Position numbers and translations under genes: made by a program. The notes beneath the pieces were generated by a model. That model worked only from the letters and a program-made list of their open reading frames with translations. It did not search any database and was not told the origin of the DNA. Below, in pieces: positions 1 to 7,098 of a stretch of DNA of 10,026 nt. The DNA is from Gemmatimonadota bacterium (GTDB taxonomy: Bacteria > GCA-2686955). The number at the start of each line of letters is the position of its first letter. Position 1 is the stretch's first letter. Location: assembly GCA_002686955.1 (NCBI GenBank), contig NYZA01000023.1:1-10026 (forward strand), written 5' to 3'.

Positions 1-283
1 CCCTCTCCCCACCCTCGCGCGCCGGCGGGCAGACATCGAGGCAGTCGCCGCAGAAGGTGCATCCCCCGGCCGTGAAGCTGAGTCTCGCGCGCTCGCCGGT
101 GGCGGCCTGGATTATCCGCTCGGGGCAGGCCGTGACGCAGGGCGCATCGCAGTCGATGCACGGGCTGCGTCCCAGCGAATCTCGGGGGAGGCAGGGCGGC
201 GACGGCTTCAGCAGTCGGGTGCCCGGCACCACCGCCGGCGGCCTCTCGAACCAGGAACCGCGCAGAAACGCCCGCCGGTCGAT
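1..283 (-). CDS. napF: NapF-like 4Fe-4S ferredoxin, N-terminal part, cut by window edge
   Basis: Reading the minus strand gives an N-terminus with Asp-Arg-Arg-Ala-Phe-Leu-Arg-Gly-Ser-Trp, close to the SRRxxLxGxW start of NapF. Two 4Fe-4S ligand sets follow: CIDCDAPCVTACP (Cx2Cx3Cx3CP) and CTFCGDCLDVCP (Cx2Cx2Cx3CP), in the NapF order. NapF is a cytoplasmic iron-sulfur accessory protein of periplasmic nitrate reductase maturation; related ferredoxins also occur without nap genes, and no nap partner is visible here. The C-terminal half lies beyond base 1. The start is unresolved: the frame has no ATG, GTG or TTG upstream for over 100 bases. The codon where Met would be expected is ATC (283-281), so I end the feature there. 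An untracked frameshift or a non-standard initiator is possible. Family call is fairly sure; the exact NapF role is inference. Confidence 0.6.
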   Translation of the reverse strand, partial: MDRRAFLRGSWFERPPAVVPGTRLLKPSPPCLPRDSLGRSPCIDCDAPCVTACPERIIQAATGERARLSFTAGGCTFCGDCLDVCPPAREGGER

Positions 284-540
284 CCCTCGCGGGCTCTTGG
301 ACCGATCTCTACTGGCGATAGGTGCTCTCCACGAGCGAAGCGGTATCTTGCTGGCCCGCGTTACACTGTGTGCTGAGGAAGCTCGTGTCGGGATATCGTG
401 GGCTAACTCTTGCCCGGGCGCATGCTGGCACGGGGGGATTGGGAGATATAAGCGCGGATGAACGGGAAATCGGCTTGACGAAGATCCGCCCCCGCACAAC
501 TCTATCAGTGAACCTCTCATCATACGGAGAAACGATTCGA
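284..540. promoter_or_regulatory. Divergent intergenic region between NapF-like gene and arsM
   Basis: About 257 bases lie between the two divergent genes and must hold both promoters. On the plus strand TATAAG (447-452) matches five of six bases of a sigma70 -10 box, but there is no good -35 box 16-18 bases upstream. A TTGACG (475-480) resembles a -35 box but lacks a good -10 partner. Small palindromes are present: GCCCGGGC (412-419), GCATGC (420-425) and ACAC-T-GTGT (363-371). No clear ArsR-type operator could be recognised. The arsM reading frame stays open through this stretch back to an ATG at 322, but that extension has no ArsM-like sequence. Confidence 0.35.
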
Positions 541-1392
541 ATGGGCTGTTGCGACGACAAGAAGAAACGACCCGAGAACGCGGACGAAGTTCGGCGCCTG
601 GTCAGCGAGGGGTACGCGCGCGTGGCCCGTGATTCCGACTCTTCCTGCTGCGGTGGTGGAGCAGCGACGGCCGAAGATGTGAGCCGCCTGATCGGCTACA
701 GCGACGAAGAGCTGGCGGAGCTTCCCGAGGGTGCGAACCTCGGCCTCGGCTGTGGCAATCCGACCGCGATCGACTCACTGGCGCCGGGCGAAACGGTGAT
801 CGACCTCGGCGCGGGCGCCGGAATCGACGCTTTCCTTGCGGCCAAGCAGGTGGGAGCGCGGGGACGCGTCATCGGAATCGACATGACCGACGATATGCTG
901 GAGCGAGCCAGAGCGAACGCCCTCGCCGTCGGCGCCGAAAACGTGGAGTTCCGCAAGGGGCTCATCGAGGAGCTTCCGGTCGACGATGATTGCGCGGATG
1001 TGATCATCTCCAACTGCGTGATCAACCTCTCGCCCGAGAAGCCGAAGGTGTTCGCCGAAGCGTTTCGAGTCCTCCGCCCTGGTGGACGCCTCATGGTTTC
1101 GGATGTGGTGCTCGAACGGCCACTGCCCGAAGCCGTGCTGCAGAGTGTCGATGCATACGTGGGTTGTGTCGGCGGCGCGAGCTTGCGCGCCGACTATCTG
1201 GCGGCCATCGAAAACGCCGGCTTCACCGACGTGCGCGTGCTCACCGAGAGCTCATTCGGCGACAAGGTCTGCGCGAGCGATTCCCCGCTGCAAGACGCGA
1301 TCAAGGAGTTCGGCGCGAACATCGAAGAGGTGCGAGAGTTCCTGCCCCACGTCAGCAGTTTGGGGATCGTGGCTATCAAGCCGGCTGATTAG
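541..1392 (+). CDS. arsM: Arsenite S-adenosylmethionine methyltransferase (ArsM)
   Basis: This 283-residue cytoplasmic enzyme is predicted to transfer methyl groups from S-adenosylmethionine to trivalent arsenic, giving methylated and volatile arsenicals. The SAM-binding glycine motif VIDLGAGAGID is at residues 86-96 and the acidic strand-2 end IGID at 111-114. The thiols expected to hold As(III) are present: Cys36/Cys37, Cys71 in LGLGCGNP, Cys159 in SNCVINLSPEK and Cys209 in YVGCVGGA. The 50-residue gap between the last two equals that of Cys174 and Cys224 in the algal enzyme CmArsM. There is an additional Cys3-Cys4 pair. The ATG at 541 is chosen because GGAGA (526-530) sits ten bases upstream and the family homology begins there; an ATG at 322 is in frame but adds 73 residues that resemble nothing. 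No arsR, arsB or arsC is adjacent, so it looks like a stand-alone detoxification gene. Confidence 0.93.
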   Translation: MGCCDDKKKRPENADEVRRLVSEGYARVARDSDSSCCGGGAATAEDVSRLIGYSDEELAELPEGANLGLGCGNPTAIDSLAPGETVIDLGAGAGIDAFLAAKQVGARGRVIGIDMTDDMLERARANALAVGAENVEFRKGLIEELPVDDDCADVIISNCVINLSPEKPKVFAEAFRVLRPGGRLMVSDVVLERPLPEAVLQSVDAYVGCVGGASLRADYLAAIENAGFTDVRVLTESSFGDKVCASDSPLQDAIKEFGANIEEVREFLPHVSSLGIVAIKPAD

Positions 1393-1410
1393 CTCAGCTT
1401 TCTCAGCCGG
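1381..1410. terminator. Inverted repeat across two convergent stop codons, candidate bidirectional terminator
   Basis: CCGGCTGA (1381-1388) is the exact reverse complement of TCAGCCGG (1403-1410), with a 14-base loop. The left arm ends just before the arsM stop (1390-1392), and the right arm begins with the stop of the minus-strand membrane gene (1403-1405). There is no T-run on either side, so termination or 3'-end protection is an inference from position. Confidence 0.4.
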
Positions 1411-2329
1411 ACAACCCGTACTTCGGCTCGATCTGCTCCAGCCAGGCGAGCGAGTATGCGCGCAAGGTGATGCTCACCGGCAGGAGCAGGACCGCACCGA
1501 TGTACGGCAGCAGCATCAGGATTCCTCCGAGCCCGCAGGTGAGCACCGCGAGTGCGATGACCAGGAAGAGCACGCAGATCAACAAAAAGAGGTAGAAGAG
1601 ACCGTAGAGCAGAAAAGGGATGAAATCCTGAGAGAGCAGTCCCCATAACTCCTCGATCGCGTCCAGAATGCCGATCCGCCTGCGCATCATGATCGGCAGC
1701 ACGAAGCTCTCCACCCATAGGAAGATGTAAGCGATCGGTGTTGCAATCGCCAGCGCGACGGCCGCGAGCATCAGCACACTCAGCAACGACCACTCCCAGC
1801 CGGCCAGCCCGCCGGTGAAGGCCAGACCACCGCCCACCAGCGCGGCGACCGTTATCGAACCGGCGATCCAGCTCAGACGCCACAGGAATAGTGAGTTCCC
1901 CTCGTGCCGATAGCGAATCCACGGCTCTCGAATCCGGGCCGCATCATCCACGACACATTCGAGGAAGACGAATTTCGCGCGCGAGCTGATCCAGAGCACG
2001 AGCAGACCGAGCAGCACCAGTCCCACGAGAAGGGCCGCGATCAGTGCCGCCGAAAGCCCGAGAAGCCCGAGCTCCCGTCCCCACTCCGTGAAGGGGCCCT
2101 CGAGACCGGGAGGCAGGAGACCGACATCGGATGCGCCCCACGCCTCGCGGACAGCGTCGGAAGGGTCCCAACGAGTTGAGGATCCGTTGCCCGCCGTGCC
2201 AAGATTGGCCAACCACGCAGAGAAAGCGATCACCAGCCACTTCTTGGCCGAAAAGGGGTGGAATAGCATGGCACGCATGTGCCCCAAGGCCCGATCGAGC
2301 GGAGCGAAATAGCGGGGGGCTTCGTTCAT
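1403..2329 (-). CDS. Uncharacterised multi-pass membrane protein
   Basis: I do not recognise a named family. The 308-residue product has a cytosolic-looking N-terminus (roughly 1-27), a hydrophobic segment near 28-45, and long hydrophobic stretches near 88-114, 152-176, 180-206 and 236-288. It therefore has about six transmembrane segments. The N-terminal pattern (a basic amphipathic stretch, then HPFSAKKWLVIAFSAWLANLG) and a glycine-rich loop after the first segment resemble widespread uncharacterised bacterial membrane proteins of about 300 residues. No catalytic motif is seen. The ATG at 2329 is preceded five bases upstream by AGGTGA, a good ribosome binding site; the same frame is open far upstream, but that part is antisense to the SGNH gene. 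It is divergent from that gene and converges with arsM. Confidence 0.8.
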   Translation of the reverse strand: MNEAPRYFAPLDRALGHMRAMLFHPFSAKKWLVIAFSAWLANLGTAGNGSSTRWDPSDAVREAWGASDVGLLPPGLEGPFTEWGRELGLLGLSAALIAALLVGLVLLGLLVLWISSRAKFVFLECVVDDAARIREPWIRYRHEGNSLFLWRLSWIAGSITVAALVGGGLAFTGGLAGWEWSLLSVLMLAAVALAIATPIAYIFLWVESFVLPIMMRRRIGILDAIEELWGLLSQDFIPFLLYGLFYLFLLICVLFLVIALAVLTCGLGGILMLLPYIGAVLLLPVSITLRAYSLAWLEQIEPKYGLSG

Positions 2330-2425
2330 CGCGGTCACCTCCGTCTGGATCGTGTCACAATCGTCATACACCAAACACCCCGCACCCATTCGGTCCATCC
2401 GGCCCGCGAGCTCATCCCCCCCGAA
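2330..2425. promoter_or_regulatory. Short divergent promoter region
   Basis: These 96 bases separate the starts of the minus-strand membrane protein and the plus-strand SGNH-like protein, so both promoters should lie here or just inside the genes. The only clear signal is AGGTGA on the minus strand (2340-2335), the ribosome binding site of the membrane gene. No convincing -35/-10 pair or operator was found on either strand. Confidence 0.4.
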
Positions 2426-3745
2426 ATGTCCAAAAACCGAAACGAATGGCCGCTCGTCAAAAAGGCGGTCTTCGCGCTGTTCACGATCCTGCTCGTCTTC
2501 GCGACAGCGGAAGCGGGCTTGCGGGCAGCGAGCCGCATCGTCCGTTCGGGCCACGCGAGCGCGAATCCCTATGCAGGAGCGCCCATCGCGCATGAAGAGC
2601 TCCGGATCCTCTGTCTCGGCGACGGATTCACCGAAGGCGCCGGCACCAATCGCCGACACCTCTCGTACCCCGAGCAGCTTGCTCGGATCCTCGCGACCAC
2701 CGACTCGACATCGACCGTCTTGGACGAGAGCGATCGCCCCTTTGTCGAAGCGCCGAAGGACGGAATCCCGACGACCGAAACCGATTTCGATTTCATCGTC
2801 CGGGCTGCCCGAGGACGAGGTTCGAACGAGCTGCTCAGAGAGCTGCCCCGCCTCCTCGAGACGATCCGACCTTCGCTCGTGCTGGTGCTGACCGGTAGCA
2901 CCAACGAGGGTTACGCGCTCGACTCGACCGATTTCATCAATTTCCGCCTCAGCCGTCTGCGAGTCTATAAGGGGCTGAAAATCGCGTTGAACCGTCTTCG
3001 CGCCCTCGTCCCTCGAGACTCGCTCCCACGCCTTCTCCGAGAACCGGCATCGAGCGGCCGAGCGGGCGATCTCCAGCGCGAAAAGCTGCTGGCCACGGTC
3101 TTCGAAGAGGATCTCCGCGGGATCGCGCGAATCTGTCGGGCCGCCGGAGTTACGCCGGTTCTGCAAAGCTATCCGAACGAGCTGGTGGCGGGCCTTCGCA
3201 AAGGCCACGCCGAGCTCGTGCGTCGGGTGGCCGCCGAAGAGAAGGCAATTGCGGTGGATCACTTCTCTCGCTGGAAGAGCTACAGAGCCAAGTATGGAGA
3301 GGCCGCCATCTTCTCGCTCGACCGCGTTCACCCCAACGGATTCGGTTACGGGCTGATGGCCCGCGATATCGCATTCGCGCTCGACGACGCGGGACTCGTG
3401 CCCCGGGGGATCCCTTCAGGCGGCGAGGTCGACGCCTTGCTCTCGAATCTCAGGAACGAGGCGGTCGCAAGGGCGAACAATCCGCACACACGGGCGCTCC
3501 TATTGTACGAGCGCGGCGAGATCGATGAGGCGCTCGCGCTCCTCGTATCGCTGCACCGAAAACAGCCCGCGAACACCGCGGTCAGCCTGGAGCTCGGAAC
3601 CCTGTACGAGCTGCTCGGTCACAGATCGAGCGTACGCCGAACTTACCGAGCTACACTCGACGCGCTCCCCGGTTCAGAGTCCGGCGGTCTCGTGAAGAGG
3701 CGTCTCGACGAGCTGGACCGTCTCGAGGAGCTTCAGCGAAGGTAG
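2426..3745 (+). CDS. Membrane-anchored SGNH/GDSL hydrolase-like protein with TPR-like tail; nucleophile Ser replaced by Gly
   Basis: This 439-residue protein has an N-terminal signal anchor (basic, then hydrophobic at about 13-30), which would place the rest outside the cytoplasmic membrane. The SGNH fold is seen from block I, LCLGDGFTEGAG (63-73), a Gly-rich block II near 130-132, block III TGSTNEGY (156-163, Asn160) and block V DRVHPN (299-304, Asp299 and His302). SGNH enzymes cleave or transfer esters, often acetyl groups on polysaccharides. Here the block I nucleophile is Gly67 (codon GGA, 2624-2626), so normal Ser chemistry is not possible. Residues 345-435 are helical and TPR-like (a YERGEIDEALALL unit, then ELGTLYELLGHRSSVRRTY). 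The start at 2426 is chosen because it leads straight into the anchor; an in-frame ATG at 2279 would overlap the divergent gene. No clear ribosome binding site precedes 2426. It probably shares an mRNA with the dehydrogenase 25 bases downstream. Confidence 0.8.
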   Translation: MSKNRNEWPLVKKAVFALFTILLVFATAEAGLRAASRIVRSGHASANPYAGAPIAHEELRILCLGDGFTEGAGTNRRHLSYPEQLARILATTDSTSTVLDESDRPFVEAPKDGIPTTETDFDFIVRAARGRGSNELLRELPRLLETIRPSLVLVLTGSTNEGYALDSTDFINFRLSRLRVYKGLKIALNRLRALVPRDSLPRLLREPASSGRAGDLQREKLLATVFEEDLRGIARICRAAGVTPVLQSYPNELVAGLRKGHAELVRRVAAEEKAIAVDHFSRWKSYRAKYGEAAIFSLDRVHPNGFGYGLMARDIAFALDDAGLVPRGIPSGGEVDALLSNLRNEAVARANNPHTRALLLYERGEIDEALALLVSLHRKQPANTAVSLELGTLYELLGHRSSVRRTYRATLDALPGSESGGLVKRRLDELDRLEELQRR

Positions 3746-3770
3746 CTCGAATACGCCAGGAGAAAGCAAC

Positions 3771-4538
3771 ATGGATCTTCAGAAGAGCGTGGCCATCGTG
3801 ACCGGAGCCGCCTCCGGACTCGGAGAGGCGACAGCGAGGCGGCTGGCCCGAAGAGGCGCCCGAATCGCGCTCGTCGATCGCGATGCCGCCAAAGGCGAGG
3901 CGATCGCATCCGAGCTCGGGGGAAGCGCGATCTTCGTCGAAACCGACGTTAGATCCGCGGGCGAGGTCGAAGCCGCGGTGAGCGCTGCGGCGGAAATGGG
4001 TCCGATTCGGGTCGCCGTCAACTGCGCCGGCGTTGGAACCGCCGCACGCATCCTGGGGCGAGACGGCGCTCCCCACGACCTCGAGATGTTCCGAACCCTC
4101 ATCGACATCAATCTGGTCGGATCGTTCAACGTACTGCGCACCGCCGCGGCGGCGATGGCCAAAAACGACCCGCTGGAAAACAACGAGCGCGGGGTTGTGA
4201 TCAACACCGCGTCGGTGGCGGCGTACGAGGGCCAAATCGGCCAGATCGCCTACGCCGCGTCGAAGGGTGGAATCGTCGCCATGACCCTCCCCGCCGCCCG
4301 CGACCTTTCGCAACTGGGCATCCGTGTGCTCGCGATCGCGCCGGGCATCTTCGATACCCCGATGCTGGCGCTTCTCCCCGAGAAGATCCGCGAAGGGCTG
4401 GCCGCCGGCGTGCCCCACCCGAAAACACTCGGGCAACCGGATCAGTACGCGATGCTCGTGGAATCGATTGTCGACAACCCCTACCTGAACGGAGAGTGCG
4501 TGCGCCTCGACGGCGGGCTGCGGATGCAGCCGAAATAG
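3771..4538 (+). CDS. Short-chain dehydrogenase, HSD10 / 3-hydroxyacyl-CoA dehydrogenase type II family
   Basis: This 255-residue classical SDR is predicted to be an NAD-dependent cytoplasmic oxidoreductase. It has the cofactor motif TGAASGLG (11-18), Asp36 at the end of strand 2 (favours NAD over NADP), NCAG (84-87), Asn114, and the catalytic Ser148, Tyr161 and Lys165 (YAASK). The segment NTASVAAYEGQIGQIAY and the C-terminus LNGECVRLDGGLRMQP closely match human HSD10 and bacterial 3-hydroxy-2-methylbutyryl-CoA / 3-hydroxyacyl-CoA dehydrogenases, so a role in fatty acid or isoleucine breakdown is the best guess. The length equals the family norm. AGGAGA (3758-3763) lies seven bases before the ATG. 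The gene follows the SGNH-like gene by 25 bases and ends 3 bases from the convergent glycosyltransferase gene. Substrate is not shown by the sequence. Confidence 0.92.
   Translation: MDLQKSVAIVTGAASGLGEATARRLARRGARIALVDRDAAKGEAIASELGGSAIFVETDVRSAGEVEAAVSAAAEMGPIRVAVNCAGVGTAARILGRDGAPHDLEMFRTLIDINLVGSFNVLRTAAAAMAKNDPLENNERGVVINTASVAAYEGQIGQIAYAASKGGIVAMTLPAARDLSQLGIRVLAIAPGIFDTPMLALLPEKIREGLAAGVPHPKTLGQPDQYAMLVESIVDNPYLNGECVRLDGGLRMQPK
4516..4531. terminator. Perfect 6-bp hairpin at convergent gene ends, candidate terminator
   Basis: GGCTGC-GGAT-GCAGCC forms a GC-rich stem with a four-base loop. It lies inside the last codons of the dehydrogenase, five bases before its stop, and just past the stop of the convergent minus-strand gene. 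It is followed on the plus strand only by a weak T-containing stretch, so intrinsic termination is possible but not proven. Confidence 0.35.
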
Positions 4539-4541
4539 CTT

Positions 4542-6257
4542 CTATCGCCGCCCGAACACGGCCAGAAGATAGTGCCGCCACGGATGTGCGTGCACAAATA
4601 CCCTCTCCGCTCCCAATCCCGCGGCGAGAGTGTCGGTTCCGGACGGCCCGGGTGCGACACTCTCTGGCGGCATGCGCATGTACTGATCTCGAAATCCCGG
4701 ATCTTGGTAGATCCGGCGCGCGTGCGGCAGCAAAGGTGTCAGATCCTCAGCCGAGAGCGCATGCTCATCTCCCCGAATCGGTGCTGTGAAGACAAGAACC
4801 ACGTAGGCCGGAGCGGCATCGACGACGTAGGCCGGATCGTACCATTTATCGAGCGATCCGCCGGGGCTCCGGGCGATCCTCGCATCGGTCAAACCAGCCA
4901 GGTCGAGCAAGCGCAGCTCCATACGCTCATAGCCCACGAGCCCTACATCCATCATGGCAACTGTCTCACCCGATTCGGTCCTCTCGCCCAGCCACTCCGC
5001 GAGCGCGGTATGGCCGGTGGCGTAGCCCCGAGCGCGCACCGAAGCGTACTCGCGCAGACGCTCCCCTTCCGCTCGCTGCGAAAACCACGCCCCACCAACA
5101 ACGATCCCGGCTACGCAATACGAAAGCGCACGCGGCGACACACCCCCGAGGAAGAACCGCGCAATCAAGAGCGCACAGCTCACGCAACCAACCGCCAGCA
5201 CCGCGGACAACAAGGGCAAGTACGGAACGACGAGCCGCGCTCCGGGCATCCAATCGGAGCCCAGTAACAGAGGCAGCAATCCCCCGATGAGGCCGACGAT
5301 CAACGAAGGAGCGACCCTCTTCGCCACGGTCGGCGACAGAATAATTCCAAAGAATCCGACTCCCATTCCCACCACACCGAGCAGAGGCGGGAAGAGCCCG
5401 GAAGAAACGTAGCTCTTTGCGGAGATCCCCCAGAAACCACCAGACTTGGCGTGAAATGTGTTGGGGAACAGCGCGCCCTCATAGAACACATATCGACATA
5501 GTGCGCCGAGGGTCATTGCGGCGGTCACCAGAGCGATGTCGAGCAATAGATATCTCCTCCACCGGCTCGATGGTGGCGGCACTTCTGAATAAACATCCGG
5601 GAGATTCTTGGGGCGATACGCGAGCTCGACGAATCCGGCGCAAATGCACAGGCAAAGCGCCATCGTTCCGCCTTCCGGCCGTAGAAGTGCCGCCGCGGCA
5701 AGCGCAACGCCTGCTCCCGCCCATCGCCCCCGCATCTCTGATCGGAGCAGCAGGAGCGCCCCCGAAGCGAGGCTCAGAGCATAGGGCGCTGTCTCCAGCC
5801 CATTCACACCGTGCATCGCGAATGCGGGAGAAACGACGAGAAGCCCACCTGCCGTCGCGCCGGCTGCCCGGGCGGCGGAGGCTCCCCACTTGGCGAGCAA
5901 GCAGGCGCTTCGAGCGATCCGTGCCGCAACCAGAACGAGCGCGCCCCCCGCGACCAGATCCATGATCTGAGCGAATACCGGCACGAGAGCATGACCGGCG
6001 ATCCGATGCACACCCGCCAAGATCGCCACCCACAATGGGCTCGAATACCCCTCGACCAGCTCTCCCGGATTGAAGACCGGTCCTTCGCCCGATGCCCACA
6101 TGGCCGCGTATCGGAAGAGGATGAACGCGTCGTCGACGCGGTACTCCAGAAAGAGCAGCGCATGAATGAGGAAGGCAAGAGCCAGGCACAGATCGACGGC
6201 TAGTTCGTGGCGCTTCGTGTGGTCGGCCCGCATGTCGTCCGCATCATAGTCGGCCAA
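4542..6257 (-). CDS. Polytopic GT-C-type glycosyltransferase-like membrane protein
   Basis: The 571-residue product has about ten or more hydrophobic segments, then a soluble C-terminal part of roughly 150 residues. After the first membrane segment (about 20-37) comes VDDAFILFRYAAMWASGEG, then GPVFNPGELVEGYSSPLW (59-76). This Asp-Asp first loop and the GxVFNPGExVEGYSSPLW pattern are typical of GT-C enzymes related to arabinofuranosyl- and mannosyltransferases, which use polyprenyl-phosphate sugars outside the membrane. The likely job is adding a sugar to a cell-envelope glycan or lipid; the sugar is unknown. The start is a TTG at 6257, seven bases after the dapF stop; an ATG at 6233 is a good alternative eight residues in. 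Neither has a strong ribosome binding site. It is last in the five-gene operon. Confidence 0.8.
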   Translation of the reverse strand: MADYDADDMRADHTKRHELAVDLCLALAFLIHALLFLEYRVDDAFILFRYAAMWASGEGPVFNPGELVEGYSSPLWVAILAGVHRIAGHALVPVFAQIMDLVAGGALVLVAARIARSACLLAKWGASAARAAGATAGGLLVVSPAFAMHGVNGLETAPYALSLASGALLLLRSEMRGRWAGAGVALAAAALLRPEGGTMALCLCICAGFVELAYRPKNLPDVYSEVPPPSSRWRRYLLLDIALVTAAMTLGALCRYVFYEGALFPNTFHAKSGGFWGISAKSYVSSGLFPPLLGVVGMGVGFFGIILSPTVAKRVAPSLIVGLIGGLLPLLLGSDWMPGARLVVPYLPLLSAVLAVGCVSCALLIARFFLGGVSPRALSYCVAGIVVGGAWFSQRAEGERLREYASVRARGYATGHTALAEWLGERTESGETVAMMDVGLVGYERMELRLLDLAGLTDARIARSPGGSLDKWYDPAYVVDAAPAYVVLVFTAPIRGDEHALSAEDLTPLLPHARRIYQDPGFRDQYMRMPPESVAPGPSGTDTLAAGLGAERVFVHAHPWRHYLLAVFGRR

Positions 6258-6264
6258 ATCGAGT

Positions 6265-7098
6265 TCATCCCCGCGGAATCACAGTAGCCCGATCGACCGC
6301 GATCGACCCCCGGTAGATCTCCTCGACCGAACCGCTGAGGAAGACCCCAAAGAAACCCTTCTCGTTCGACAAGAAGGTCACCTCGACAGTCTCGCCGAGG
6401 GAATTGAGAATCGACACGGGGGACTCGACCCCCCACAGGCGGGCGGCCGCCAGCGCCACCGCGACCGCCCCCGTTCCACAGGAATGTGTTTCCGCCTCGA
6501 CGCCTCGCTCCCACGAGCGCATAACCAGCCGATCACCGGTACGATGCGCCAGATCGACATTCGCCCCCTCCCGCCCCCAGAGTTCGTGGCGTCTCACGAA
6601 TGGAGCCAGCTCTTCGAAACACCATTCCGAGATGGCACCGGCGAGCACCACCGCATGCGGCACTCCGGTATGTAGCCAAAACAGATCGACCGATCCGCTC
6701 GGTGCATCGATGCGGTGCGGAATCGGTCCGCGTGGCTCCGGCATCTCGATGCGAACCCGACCCGCGAGGAGCTCCGCGGCGACAAGGCCGCTGCCGGTCC
6801 GTAGGATCGATCGATCGCCGCTGATCCCAGCGTCGCGCGCAAAGCGGGCCGCGCACCGGGCACCGTTGGCGCAGAGCTCCGCGGGCGAGCCGTCGGCGTT
6901 CCAGTACGCCAGCTCGATCTCCTCCCCTTCCACGGCCCGCAGCAGCAAGAGCCCGTCCGCGCCCACCGAGAAACGCCGCCGGCAGAGCGACACGGCCAGC
7001 TCCGCTCCTTTCGACCACCACCGCCCCCCTGCGTCGTGGATCACGATGAAGTCGTTTCCGGCGGCCGCCATCTTCGCGAACTCGACCCGCCGGCTCAA
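6265..7098 (-). CDS. dapF: Diaminopimelate epimerase
   Basis: DapF interconverts LL- and meso-diaminopimelate in the cytoplasm, supplying lysine and peptidoglycan precursor. The 277-residue product has KMAAAGNDFIVI near the start (Asn14), the first catalytic cysteine Cys76 in NADGSPAELCANGARC, and the second, Cys207, in ERGVEAETHSCGTGA. Both half-sites are intact and the length is close to the E. coli enzyme (274). I choose TTG at 7098: it gives the usual MxxxxFxKM start, has GGAG eight bases upstream, and overlaps the stop of the preceding lipoprotein gene (TTGA). A GTG at 7125 would add nine residues and overlap further. The gene is cotranscribed with an Ig-like lipoprotein and a glycosyltransferase, consistent with cell-envelope work. 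His21 replaces the more usual Asp of GNDFIVID, which is a minor variant. Confidence 0.93.
   Translation of the reverse strand: MSRRVEFAKMAAAGNDFIVIHDAGGRWWSKGAELAVSLCRRRFSVGADGLLLLRAVEGEEIELAYWNADGSPAELCANGARCAARFARDAGISGDRSILRTGSGLVAAELLAGRVRIEMPEPRGPIPHRIDAPSGSVDLFWLHTGVPHAVVLAGAISEWCFEELAPFVRRHELWGREGANVDLAHRTGDRLVMRSWERGVEAETHSCGTGAVAVALAAARLWGVESPVSILNSLGETVEVTFLSNEKGFFGVFLSGSVEEIYRGSIAVDRATVIPRG
6805..6817. repeat. Short GATC tandem run inside dapF
   Basis: GATCGATCGATCG is a three-unit GATC run within the dapF coding sequence. It stands out because the window as a whole is rich in CGATCG words. It is in frame and has no visible effect on the protein. Confidence 0.5.

Noticed and set aside
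425-442. Sigma54-like promoter (TGGCACG followed by TTGG)
   Set aside because: The distance between the GG and the downstream element is two bases too long and the -12 GC is missing.
322-540. N-terminal 73-residue extension of arsM
   Set aside because: It resembles no ArsM sequence, has no ribosome binding site, and the ATG at 541 has one at the usual distance.
1403-3331. Long 642-codon open frame on the minus strand
   Set aside because: Only the part up to 2329 has membrane-protein character and a ribosome binding site; the rest is antisense to the well-supported SGNH-like gene and looks like a shadow of its codons.
3651-4436. 261-codon open frame on the minus strand opposite the dehydrogenase
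   Set aside because: It is fully antisense to a clear SDR gene and its translation is low-complexity, Arg/Gly/Asp-rich with no recognisable domain.
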